DNA of 7,389 nt from Parafilimonas sp. (GCA_025927795.1 JAICKT010000219.1:1-7389); one strand, 5' to 3'; counted from the first letter of the stretch, positions 1 to 7,312 are shown. Translations and numbers: made by a program. The notes: generated by a model from the letters alone, not told the origin.

Positions 1-468
1 AATTGTTCCGCGGGGAATTATTATGTAGTCCCCATAACTAAAAGGCAATTCACCATATTGCGTATGAACAGTTCCTTTGCCTTCATGAATGAAAATTATT
101 TCATCTGCATCAGCATTTTTATAAAAATAATTTTGTGTGCCTGATGTTGGTGCAGCTAAAACAATATGGCAATCGTTATTTATTAAAACAGCTTTTCTGC
201 TTGCTAAAAATTCTCCGCCGGGTTTTATATTGAAGCCTTCAAAGCTGCGGTGCTTCAACATTTTTTCTTCTGCAATTTTCGGTTGCACATCAATTGCATC
301 ATCAGTTTTTATAATTCTTGTTGGCGGATGAATATGATATAATAAAGAGTAATCATCGCTGAAACCTTCCGTGCTGAATAATTGCTCTGAATACAAACCG
401 CCATCAGGTTTGCGAAATTGTGTATGACGCTTATGCGGGATGTTTCCCAATTTATAATAATGTGCCAT
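1..468 (-). CDS. hmgA: Homogentisate 1,2-dioxygenase, N-terminal part (cut by window edge)
   Basis: This reading frame starts at an ATG whose first base is 468 and stays open for 156 codons to the left edge; the rest of the gene lies outside. The product opens the ring of homogentisate to maleylacetoacetate, an iron-dependent cytoplasmic step in tyrosine and phenylalanine breakdown. Recognisable family segments are KLGNIPHKRHTQFRKPDG (residues 6-23), the YSEQLFSTEGF stretch (26-36), LYHIHPPT (43-50), and a cupin-like strand region from DEIIFIHEGKGTV (122-134) to GDYIIIPRGTI (146-156). The iron ligands of this family lie in the C-terminal half and cannot be checked here. The family is usually about 380-440 residues, so roughly 40 percent is visible. 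No Shine-Dalgarno sequence precedes the start, which is common in Bacteroidota. The gene is divergent from the DinB-like gene. Two overlapping TAnnTTTT-like elements lie upstream (TATCTTTT and TACTTTTT on the minus strand, around 487-501), but neither has a well-spaced TTTG partner. Confidence 0.93.
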   Translation of the reverse strand, partial: MAHYYKLGNIPHKRHTQFRKPDGGLYSEQLFSTEGFSDDYSLLYHIHPPTRIIKTDDAIDVQPKIAEEKMLKHRSFEGFNIKPGGEFLASRKAVLINNDCHIVLAAPTSGTQNYFYKNADADEIIFIHEGKGTVHTQYGELPFSYGDYIIIPRGTI

Positions 469-649
469 GATAATTTTGTTTGATGTAAAAAGTAAAAGAT
501 AAGAAATAAGAGCTACTCAACATTTATTTTGAAGACATTTCTAACGACGCAAGAAGAAAAACATATTTCCATTTGCGTTTATCAATCCAATATGTAAAAT
601 TTCTAAACAGTGGCATAACAATCGTATATTCAAAAATACAAACTTAAAT

Positions 650-1108
650 ATGAATGAAAATTTAAAAGCACTATTGATACACCAATATAAAATGCTTGAT
701 GAACTTCTAAGCAACGCTAATAAAAATATTGTCGTAATAAAGCCTGATAACGGCAAATGGAGCGTGTTTGAAAACATTGCGCATTTAGGAAGATATAATG
801 AAATTTTTTTGGGAAGAATGGAAGGAATTCAGCATAAAAATAATCCTGCTTTTGAAAGTTATGTTGCAGATAACGAAGAAGGATTTATTGAATGGAGCGG
901 CAAATCGTTTGAGTTGGCTCTTGCAGATTTTTATTCATCAAGAGAAACGATTATTAAATTTTTCGAATCACTTTCTGATGAACAATTGGAAAGAGTTGGA
1001 ACGCATGCAAAGTTTGGTGAATTAACAACAAATGAGTGGTTACATTTTTTTCTGTTGCATGAAGCACATCATTTGTTTACAATATTTAAACTGATACATC
1101 AGAAGTAA
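650..1108 (+). CDS. DinB/YfiT-like putative metal-binding protein (DinB_2 type)
   Basis: The 152-residue product fits the DinB superfamily, small four-helix cytoplasmic proteins that usually bind a divalent metal through three histidines. In the sequence, the first helix is residues 1-24; the hallmark W-S-V-x-E-N-I-x-H-L motif follows at 37-46, giving H45. Near the end, HEAHH (137-141) supplies H137 and H141, the usual second and third ligands. Length is typical for the family. Some relatives are thiol transferases (bacillithiol or mycothiol S-transferases) and many are stress-induced with unknown reactions, so no substrate can be named. The ATG at 650 sits just before the first helix and has only an A-rich leader. 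The gene is divergent from hmgA and convergent with ligA; its TAA at 1106-1108 is immediately followed by the ligA stop. Family assignment is firm; function is open. Confidence 0.87.
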   Translation: MNENLKALLIHQYKMLDELLSNANKNIVVIKPDNGKWSVFENIAHLGRYNEIFLGRMEGIQHKNNPAFESYVADNEEGFIEWSGKSFELALADFYSSRETIIKFFESLSDEQLERVGTHAKFGELTTNEWLHFFLLHEAHHLFTIFKLIHQK

Positions 1109-3238
1109 TTATTTTATCAATTCTAAAAAATCATCTTCACTAATAACTTTAACCGTATTTATTTTTTTTGCTTTTTCTAATTTACTGCCTGCATCTTCGC
1201 CAACAACTAAGTAGTTTAATTTACTGCTAACGCCGCTTACAATTTTACCGCCATGTTTTTCAACCAACTCTTCTGCTTCTGTACGTTTTAATTTATTTAA
1301 TGTACCAGTAAATAAAAATGTTTGTTCTTGTAATGTATTTAATGAAGATGATGATTGCTTCTTAGTGTTCTTCATATTCAATCCTAAATCCTGCAAGCGT
1401 TTTAAGATTTGAATATTATCATCATTTTGAAAAAAACCATAAATGCTTGTTGCTACTTTTATACCTATGTCTTCAAGATTTTGAAGGTCTTCAATGCTCA
1501 TTGCTGAAAAATCGAAAATATCTTTTACAGCATTCGCTAAAGTTTTTGCTGTTGTTTCACCAACATAGCGAATACCAAGGGCATAAATCAAACGATGTAA
1601 TGGTTGTTGTTTTGAATCTTCAATAGCCGTTCTTAAATTATCAATTGATTTTTTTCCAAAACCTTCCAACTCACTAATCTTTTCAAAATCCAGGGTGTAA
1701 ATAGATGGAATATCTTTCAGCAATTTCATCTCATAAAACTTTATCACGTTGGCTGCACCAAAATGTTTTATATCCATTGCGTCTTTACTTACAAAATGAA
1801 TAATCTTCTCAACCACCTGCGCTTCACATTCAATGTTGATGCAACGCCAAACTGCTTCGCCTTCTTCTTTAAATAATTCGCTATTACAAACAGGGCAGTT
1901 TTTAGGATAATGAATAATTTTTTCACTACCCTTTCTTACTTCCGGCATTGATTTTACAATCTGCGGAATTACATCGCCTGCACGTTCAACCAAAACTGTA
2001 TCGCCGATCCGCAAATCTTTTTCCTTAATATAATCTTCGTTGTGCATTGAAATACTGGTAACCGTTACGCCGCCAATATGCACCGGGTCTAATTTTGCAA
2101 CGGGCGTTACTGCGCCGGTTCTTCCCACATTAAATTCAACGCCAATTAATTTTGTTGTGCCTTGTCTTGCTTTAAACTTAAATGCAATTGCCCAGCGCGG
2201 ATGATGCGATGTCATACCCAGCTGATCCTGTAAAACCAAATCATTTACCTTGATGACCATGCCATCAATTTCATAAGGCAAATCATCACGTTTTTTTTCA
2301 TACTCTTTACAATACTCAATTACTTTATCAATACCTTTTACAACTTTCTTTTCTTTTTCAGGTGAGCGAAAACCCAAATCCCACAACATTCTCAGCGACT
2401 CACTATGCGTTATAAATGGTGCTTCTTTTTTTGAAATATTTTCTTTTGAATGATCTTTCTCGTCTGAAACTTTTTTTCCTTCGAGCGTTGTATAATAACT
2501 CACATGATATAAAAAAGCTTCGAGGCTTCTTTTTGCAACGAGCTTCGGATCTTTTATGCGCAAACTCCCACTCGCTGCATTGCGTGGATTTGCAAGCACA
2601 GGCAAACCTTCTTCTTCCATCAACTCATTATATTTCTTAAAAGATTTTTTGCTCATCAATACTTCACCGCGTATTTCAGCCAACTGAATATTATAGTCAG
2701 AAAATTTTGCTGAGAGCGGAATAGAACGTACTTGTTTTATATTGGTTGTTATTTCCTCGCCTTCCACACCGTTGCCACGTGTTACGCCGCGACTTAATTC
2801 ATCATCTTCATAAATCAACGAAATACTTGCGCCATCAAATTTTGGCTCAACACAATATTCAATTATATCAAGTCTCGTATTTTCTCTTGCCTTGCGATCA
2901 AAATCAATTAAATCATCTTCATTATAACTGTTATCTAAACTTAACATGGGTACCAAATGCTGAACCGTTGGGAAACTTGCGTTTAATGTGCTGCCCACAC
3001 GTTGCGTTGGAGAATTTTTAGTGATGAGTTCCGGGTGTTCTTTCTCCAATGCTTCAAGCTGTTTATACAGTTGATCATACTCGGTATCTGAAATCAGCGG
3101 ATCGTTTAAAACATAATATCTATACTCGTGAAAACGCAATGCGTTTCTTAATTCTTCAATATTACCTGCAGTTGCATTTTTCTTTAAAAGCGCTCTTGAA
3201 ATTTTTTCTAAGTGTTGTATTTGTGATGCAGAATACAT
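1109..3238 (-). CDS. ligA: NAD-dependent DNA ligase LigA
   Basis: This 709-residue enzyme seals nicks in duplex DNA using NAD+, joining Okazaki fragments and completing repair. All domains appear in order. The Ia domain (about 25-85) carries the NMN-binding signature HEYRYYVLNDPLISDTEYD (37-55). The adenylation domain has the catalytic lysine K133 in EPKFDG (131-136), then RGNGVEGEE (154-162), EIRGEV (188-193) and the late motifs EIDGMVIKVND (323-333) and WAIAFKFKA (349-357). An OB fold spans about 362-440. A four-cysteine zinc finger uses C448, C451, C466 and C471. Helix-hairpin-helix repeats fill about 485-600, and a BRCT domain covers 635-709 with GTL, HGGK and GSKLEKA. Bacterial LigA is usually about 670 residues; part of the excess is a lysine/glutamate-rich insertion at about 252-275. 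The ATG at 3238 gives a normal N-terminus. The gene is divergent from the Nudix regulator and abuts the convergent DinB-like gene tail to tail. Confidence 0.98.
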   Translation of the reverse strand: MYSASQIQHLEKISRALLKKNATAGNIEELRNALRFHEYRYYVLNDPLISDTEYDQLYKQLEALEKEHPELITKNSPTQRVGSTLNASFPTVQHLVPMLSLDNSYNEDDLIDFDRKARENTRLDIIEYCVEPKFDGASISLIYEDDELSRGVTRGNGVEGEEITTNIKQVRSIPLSAKFSDYNIQLAEIRGEVLMSKKSFKKYNELMEEEGLPVLANPRNAASGSLRIKDPKLVAKRSLEAFLYHVSYYTTLEGKKVSDEKDHSKENISKKEAPFITHSESLRMLWDLGFRSPEKEKKVVKGIDKVIEYCKEYEKKRDDLPYEIDGMVIKVNDLVLQDQLGMTSHHPRWAIAFKFKARQGTTKLIGVEFNVGRTGAVTPVAKLDPVHIGGVTVTSISMHNEDYIKEKDLRIGDTVLVERAGDVIPQIVKSMPEVRKGSEKIIHYPKNCPVCNSELFKEEGEAVWRCINIECEAQVVEKIIHFVSKDAMDIKHFGAANVIKFYEMKLLKDIPSIYTLDFEKISELEGFGKKSIDNLRTAIEDSKQQPLHRLIYALGIRYVGETTAKTLANAVKDIFDFSAMSIEDLQNLEDIGIKVATSIYGFFQNDDNIQILKRLQDLGLNMKNTKKQSSSSLNTLQEQTFLFTGTLNKLKRTEAEELVEKHGGKIVSGVSSKLNYLVVGEDAGSKLEKAKKINTVKVISEDDFLELIK

Positions 3239-3286
3239 AATACTTTATTGAGCAAATTAAAATAATTACAGTTCTAAAATTGATGT

Positions 3287-3317
3287 TTTGAATATACATA
3301 ATGATACATTATTTTTA
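3287..3317 (+). promoter_or_regulatory. Candidate Bacteroidota-type promoter for the Nudix regulator
   Basis: TTTG at 3287-3290 is followed after 19 bases by TATTTTTA at 3310-3317. This matches the published Bacteroides-type sigma consensus (-33 TTTG, -7 TAnnTTTG, spacing about 19-21) except for the last base of the -7 element. It would start a transcript near 3325, giving a leader of roughly 25 bases before the ATG at 3351. The match was made by eye in AT-rich DNA, so chance is possible. It also argues against the upstream TTG at 3288 as start codon, because that codon would lie inside the -33 element. Confidence 0.38.
3298..3312. promoter_or_regulatory. Perfect 6+3+6 palindrome, candidate operator
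   Basis: ATAATG (3298-3303), spacer ATA (3304-3306) and CATTAT (3307-3312) form a perfect inverted repeat. It sits between the candidate -33 and -7 elements and overlaps the -7 element by three bases, which is where a repressor would block transcription. A dimeric winged-helix regulator is encoded immediately downstream, so autoregulation is a reasonable guess. In AT-rich DNA a 6-base inverted repeat can easily occur by chance, and no second copy was noticed in the window. Confidence 0.28.
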
Positions 3318-3350
3318 CAGTCTTCACTAAACGAAAAATTTTTTCTTGCC

Positions 3351-4097
3351 ATGCTGAGAGATGAAACTGCAACCGTTGCTTTTGATGACCGCAGTGAGTT
3401 AATAAAAGATGTATTTAAGCTGGTTGAATCATATCCGCGTGTACCGATAACCGTTGACTGCGTGATTTTTGGTTTTGATAATAATGAATTAAAAGTTTTA
3501 TTGATACGCAGTGATATTGAAATGTATCGCGGCAAATGGAGTTTATTGGGAGATTTTGCGCATGATGATGAATACCTTGATGATGCTGCTTATCGTGTTT
3601 TGCAGGAAAGAACCGGAATGGAAGATGTGTATCTTGAACAGGTGAAAACATTTAGTAATCCAAAACGCCACCCGGGCGGAAGAGTGTTAACTGTTGCATA
3701 TTGTTCTTTGCTAAATACAGAACATCATAGTTTAAAAATATTAGACAATGAATTGCACTGGCACAGTGTAAAAAAAATTCGGGATATGGCATTCGACCAT
3801 AAAGAAATTTTGGATACCTGTTATGCATGGCTGCAAAAAAGAATGCTCGAACATCCGCTCGGCTTAAATCTTTTACCTGAAAAATTTTCTTTGCGTGAAC
3901 TGCAGAATTTGTATGAAGTAATTTTAGACGTTAAGCTTGACCGCAGAAATTTTCGCAAGAAATTTTTCTCTATGGATTTTTTAATTGATACGGGTGAATA
4001 CGAAGATGATGTACCACATCGCCCCGGAAGATTATATCGTTTCAACTACGAAAAATATCAGCACAATAAAAGAAGGTGGACAGGAATAGAGTTTTAA
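3351..4097 (+). CDS. Nudix-fold transcriptional regulator with C-terminal winged helix (AraR/NrtR-like)
   Basis: The product has two parts: a Nudix-like domain (about residues 30-160 of 248) and a C-terminal winged helix-turn-helix (about 178-235, from KFSLRELQNLYE through NFRKKF to RPGRLYRFN). This is the architecture of NrtR, the NAD-metabolism repressor, and of Bacteroidota sugar regulators such as AraR. The Nudix box (from G67, base 3549) is degenerate. The canonical glycine six residues before E74 is D68, the expected R-E is R82-V83, and the expected E-E is E86-R87, so two metal-binding glutamates are missing. The domain is therefore probably a ligand sensor and not a hydrolase; the effector cannot be told from sequence. 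I prefer the ATG at 3351, since an in-frame TTG at 3288 would lengthen the protein by 21 residues but lies in the candidate promoter. No catabolic genes are adjacent; ligA is divergent, separated by 112 bases. Regulator family is confident, sugar versus NAD role is not. Confidence 0.88.
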   Translation: MLRDETATVAFDDRSELIKDVFKLVESYPRVPITVDCVIFGFDNNELKVLLIRSDIEMYRGKWSLLGDFAHDDEYLDDAAYRVLQERTGMEDVYLEQVKTFSNPKRHPGGRVLTVAYCSLLNTEHHSLKILDNELHWHSVKKIRDMAFDHKEILDTCYAWLQKRMLEHPLGLNLLPEKFSLRELQNLYEVILDVKLDRRNFRKKFFSMDFLIDTGEYEDDVPHRPGRLYRFNYEKYQHNKRRWTGIEF

Positions 4098-4101
4098 AAT
4101 A

Positions 4102-4130
4102 TTAACAGGCATATTATTAATGCCTATTAA
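4102..4130. terminator. Hairpin between convergent genes, probable bidirectional terminator
   Basis: TTAACAGGCAT (4102-4112) and ATGCCTATTAA (4120-4130) pair around the 7-base loop ATTATTA. One position is imperfect: it is a C-A mismatch in the plus-strand transcript but a G-U wobble in the minus-strand transcript, so the stem is a continuous 11 pairs for the minus-strand gene. The hairpin occupies most of the 38-base gap between the regulator stop (4097) and the secreted-protein stop (4136). Short T-rich stretches follow on both sides (plus strand around 4140-4144; minus strand, TTTTAAAA around 4092-4099), neither a strong U-tract. Confidence 0.6.
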
Positions 4131-4135
4131 ATACA

Positions 4136-6397
4136 TTAATTTTTAGTTATAACAAGTGAGGTTTTTTGAATCAATTGTCCACTGCTGTTTGTAACAGACA
4201 CTGTATAAAAACCTGCTGCTGTTCCAGGTGGTAAAATTATTTTGTAAGAGTTGTTGCCACCCGCATGCACAAAATATTTTACTAATAAAATCTTTCCATC
4301 ATTACCATAAATTTCTGCTTTATAATTGCCCTTGCTCACATTTGCCAGCTTAATCTCAAAACTATTTCCTGTTACAGGGTTTGGAAGAATACTTACTGAT
4401 CCGTTTAATGTTTTTGCAACGGCTGCCACGGATACTGGCGTAGTTTCATATCCTCTGTGATATACAATTATAAACCTTCGCATGTAGGTTGTTGTATCAT
4501 AATAGTTAGCTGTAAAATTGTACAGGGTAGTATCCTTTGGTTTAACAATTGTTCTGGTATTTAAATATTTATCTATAAGCCATGCCTGCATTGCACTGGG
4601 CGTATTCATCGGTTTAATTAATAAAGCATAAGGCTGGGCTGTGCTCAAGTAAGTCATTCTTAAAAATAATGTATCTGTTAACTTTGGAAGAGGTCTCGCT
4701 TCTATAGCCATTCTCCTGTTGAATCTTACCATTGCAATGTTCTCGTTTTGATTTGGAAATTTAATGGCATCATCCTGATCAATCAGGTCAGAAAATTTAG
4801 GACCGAATATAGCTGCAGTGCCATCAACCAACAATAAAGAATCTGCTGAATGCAACATAAGGTTTACATATACATAGGAATTTTTAACAAGCCCCTGTTT
4901 CCCGAACACGTTGGCCTCTGTTGCCACTTTACAATTTTGATTAAATACAAGTGTTGAACTGGTAGCATTTGATTGCACCATAAAACCCTGCTCTCCTTGT
5001 ATAACTGTAGTTGGATTCGGATAACTTGGTGTTACAGGAACCATAATACCATTGGCATATGTTACATAACCACCTACTCCATATGAACCATTAAAAGAAG
5101 GATCCCAAACCCAGAATTTATTTGTATTTACACCGGTTGAACTTGCCATTACGTTGGCAAGATTTATAGAAGAAGCAAAAGGATTGCCTATAAACAAATA
5201 GTCCCCGATATTGCCTGTAACAGTTTTAGTATAGGTATTATTATTAAGCCTTCCTGTTGCGCGAATAATGGTAGGATCAGTTGGTGCACCAGTTGCCCAT
5301 TCAAGATGTACAGCGCGGCTTCCTCTTACAAATAAATAATAGGCGGAATAAGCATTTAAAAGCGTAGAAGCAGTTGGCGGTGCAACATTCCAGGTACTGT
5401 TACTTTGTATCCATGTTCTTATAGAAGGATTAGAAGTTGTATTTACATCAAAGCCTTTTGTATAATCGTTATCATAAGTTATATCTGTGCCATAACCTGG
5501 ATGTGGGTCTTGGTGAGTTGCGTAATTAAGATCATGATTGTTCGCACCTTCCTGCCATGCTGTGCGGATAGTGAGTGTATCATTATTAACAGGTGCAGTC
5601 ATAAAACGCCAGGCGCGTCTCGGTGGTATGTATCTTTCTACCGTAACGTAATTTGAAATGGTACCTGAAGAATTCGATACCCGTGCTGTGCCATTAGCAT
5701 CTGATTTCAACGTTAAAAAGCCGGCAGCATCAAAACTTCCGCTTGCAGTTACTGTTCCAAAAGAACTGCCGGCTGTTATATTTAACGCGTTTCCCAATGC
5801 GCCGGTGCCTGAAGAGTTTATATTAACGTCATGTATTGTGTTTGCTGATGGATCAAAATATAGTTTATTACCAGCAGCAGCATCACCATTAATAAAAAGA
5901 TCTGATTTGTTGGTTACATTAAATGCGTTTGTATTGGTATATGCAAGATTTATTTTGCCACCCATAGCCAAAGCATAATCATTAAAATACAGGCTGCCTG
6001 TTACCGGAGAAATGGTTCCGCCCATAATAACATTTACATTCATCTGCACGCCAGCAGGGTTTGTCCACTTTACATGATGAAAATCGGGTGGTTGAGTGCC
6101 ATTAATTTTTTGCATACTTGTTCCGGAAAACTCAATTGTTCCGCTGCCTTCATTCATAGTTGCTTCATCATTATTAAAGTTGCCTGTAAGATATAAATAG
6201 CCATCGTTTTGATATGATGCCGTTGCATTATTTGTAAAATCACTATTAATGTACATATTGCCGGCAATGTATAATTTGCCTGAATTAACTGTCTGTGCTT
6301 TTACATAACAGCAGAAAAAAACAAGAATAAAAAATAAGAGGTATCTTTTTTTACCAGTGAATAATGGCAAAAGGAACTGAAACATTTTGTGTTTCAT
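4136..6397 (-). CDS. Secreted protein with type IX secretion C-terminal sorting domain, function unknown
   Basis: The 753-residue product looks like a type IX secretion cargo. A signal peptide spans residues 1-34, with a long lysine-containing N-region, a hydrophobic core (YLLFFILVFFCCYV, 19-32) and a likely cleavage after VKA, leaving Q35 first. The C-terminus (about 667-753) matches the Por secretion tail: SILPNPVTGNSFEIKL (669-684), a middle NYKAEIYGNDGKIL segment, and a closing GFYTVSVTNSSGQLIQKTSLVI. Between them, residues 36-250 are rich in Asn, Thr, Gly and Ser with recurring strand-turn units such as LYIAGN (42-47), LYLTGN (68-73) and LFINGD (167-172), suggesting a repetitive beta structure. 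The VTVERYIPPRRAWRFMTAPV region (251-270) begins a second part that I recall from other large Bacteroidota surface proteins. No catalytic motif was recognised. It should be exported to the cell surface or medium, perhaps for adhesion, but that is a guess. An alternative ATG four codons in (M5, 6385) would shorten the N-region slightly. Confidence 0.88.
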   Translation of the reverse strand: MKHKMFQFLLPLFTGKKRYLLFFILVFFCCYVKAQTVNSGKLYIAGNMYINSDFTNNATASYQNDGYLYLTGNFNNDEATMNEGSGTIEFSGTSMQKINGTQPPDFHHVKWTNPAGVQMNVNVIMGGTISPVTGSLYFNDYALAMGGKINLAYTNTNAFNVTNKSDLFINGDAAAGNKLYFDPSANTIHDVNINSSGTGALGNALNITAGSSFGTVTASGSFDAAGFLTLKSDANGTARVSNSSGTISNYVTVERYIPPRRAWRFMTAPVNNDTLTIRTAWQEGANNHDLNYATHQDPHPGYGTDITYDNDYTKGFDVNTTSNPSIRTWIQSNSTWNVAPPTASTLLNAYSAYYLFVRGSRAVHLEWATGAPTDPTIIRATGRLNNNTYTKTVTGNIGDYLFIGNPFASSINLANVMASSTGVNTNKFWVWDPSFNGSYGVGGYVTYANGIMVPVTPSYPNPTTVIQGEQGFMVQSNATSSTLVFNQNCKVATEANVFGKQGLVKNSYVYVNLMLHSADSLLLVDGTAAIFGPKFSDLIDQDDAIKFPNQNENIAMVRFNRRMAIEARPLPKLTDTLFLRMTYLSTAQPYALLIKPMNTPSAMQAWLIDKYLNTRTIVKPKDTTLYNFTANYYDTTTYMRRFIIVYHRGYETTPVSVAAVAKTLNGSVSILPNPVTGNSFEIKLANVSKGNYKAEIYGNDGKILLVKYFVHAGGNNSYKIILPPGTAAGFYTVSVTNSSGQLIQKTSLVITKN

Positions 6398-6602
6398 AAA
6401 AGGATATTGATTTGGTGCAAATTATTAAAATCATATATCCGTAAATTTTTTAAAAGACTTAGTTGTATCCTTAAAGGTTGTATAAGGGTAATATAATTAT
6501 GACCAAGTAAAATTTATTCAATAAAAGCAGCAGATATTATAATTTGATTGCTCTATAAAAAATTGTTCATTAATTATTATACTAAGTGCTAAAGAAATTT
6601 TT
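6398..6602. other. AT-rich intergenic spacer upstream of the T9SS protein gene
   Basis: These 205 bases separate the stop of the wcaF-like gene from the start of the secreted-protein gene, both on the minus strand. The stretch must hold the end of one transcript and probably the promoter of the next. I see no strong hairpin with a U-tract and no well-spaced TTTG / TAnnTTTG pair. Partial -7-like strings such as TAAATTTT occur on the minus strand without a clear partner. No small gene was found. Confidence 0.5.
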
Positions 6603-7235
6603 TTAAAGAGAACCCAATCCGGAAAGATGTTGCCGGTAATGTTCCTCTGATTCATATAAATTATGATATAACGGATTAACCGTAAACGGAGAAGGACGAT
6701 TTTTTATAACCATAGCAGGGGTGCCAAAACAAATTTTTCCGGCTGGCAATGAATGAAAAACTGAAGAACGGGCGCCTACAACGGTGCCATTTCTAATAAT
6801 TATTCCGGGCGAAACAAAAACATCAGTCGCCAACCAGCAACTATCTTCAATTATTATTGGTAAAGAATAAATAGCAAAGTTTTTATCAGTATAGTTATGC
6901 GATCCTGTACACAGATAACTTTTTTGAGAGATAACAACGTTCTTACCGATTGTAATATCCCCAAGGCTGTATAATACAACGTTATCACCAATCCAGCTAT
7001 AATCGCCTATTGCAATTTTCCATGGAAACTGTATATGTACTGAAGGTCTTATTTTTACTTTAGTGCCTATTTGTGCACCAAAGCAACGCAATAAAAATCT
7101 TCGCCAGGCGTACATACATTGCGGAGAACTTTTAAATAATAATGTTTGAACAACCCACCAGCATTGTACAAAAATGCCTGAACGTCCTCTAAAACCACGA
7201 GGTAATTGAAATGAATTTAATTGTTGAAACTGCAT
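6603..7235 (-). CDS. WcaF-like hexapeptide-repeat acetyltransferase (exopolysaccharide modification)
   Basis: The 210-residue product closely resembles WcaF, the colanic acid acetyltransferase that transfers acetyl from acetyl-CoA to a sugar in exopolysaccharide assembly. Family segments are the N-terminal LPRGFRGRSG (11-20) followed by the WW helix (26-27), FLLRCFGAQIG (47-57), RPSVHIQFPWKIAIGDYSWIGD (63-84, key residues R63, P71, W72, G77, D78, W81), TIGKNVVISQKSYLCTGSH (95-113), CWLATDVFVSPG (133-144), GTVVGARSSVF (150-160) and FGTPAMVIKNRP (170-181). Isoleucine/valine-led hexapeptide turns predict a left-handed beta helix acting as a trimer; H113 is the likely catalytic base. About 25 extra residues follow the helix compared with the roughly 180-residue E. 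coli protein. I chose the ATG at 7235 because the WcaF-like sequence starts there; an in-frame TTG at 7307 adds 24 residues with no family resemblance. Such genes usually lie in polysaccharide clusters, which here would extend to the right. Confidence 0.9.
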   Translation of the reverse strand: MQFQQLNSFQLPRGFRGRSGIFVQCWWVVQTLLFKSSPQCMYAWRRFLLRCFGAQIGTKVKIRPSVHIQFPWKIAIGDYSWIGDNVVLYSLGDITIGKNVVISQKSYLCTGSHNYTDKNFAIYSLPIIIEDSCWLATDVFVSPGIIIRNGTVVGARSSVFHSLPAGKICFGTPAMVIKNRPSPFTVNPLYHNLYESEEHYRQHLSGLGSL

Positions 7236-7312
7236 GTAGTTAGAATTGGTAAAAGCAACATAATTATTTAAAGTAATTTGCTGCCTTATGTAACGAATTA
7301 AAAGCAATTATA

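Noticed and set aside
484..512. Short GTAAAA/GATAAG-like purine-rich repetition upstream of hmgA
   Set aside because: The units are imperfect and only a few bases long. Such A/G-rich runs are common in AT-rich spacers, so it does not justify a repeat call.
541..777. 78-codon minus-strand open frame across the hmgA/DinB spacer
   Set aside because: About half of it is antisense to the well-supported DinB-like gene, and its hydrophobic Phe/Leu-rich translation is what AT-rich DNA yields by chance.
2746..3021. 91-codon plus-strand open frame opposite ligA
   Set aside because: It lies opposite conserved adenylation-domain codons and its translation, rich in His, Leu and Cys, looks like a reverse-strand artefact.
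3266..3535. 89-codon minus-strand open frame over the ligA/regulator spacer
   Set aside because: It is mostly antisense to the regulator's N-terminal half, has no recognisable motif, and would cover the divergent promoter region.
5658..5978. 106-codon plus-strand open frame inside the secreted-protein gene
   Set aside because: It is fully antisense to a gene with clear signal peptide and sorting tail, its translation shows no family resemblance, and open frames opposite such low-complexity coding sequence are common.
7236..7307. 24-residue N-terminal extension of the WcaF-like protein from a TTG at 7307
   Set aside because: The family alignment begins at the ATG at 7235 and the extra residues have no WcaF resemblance.
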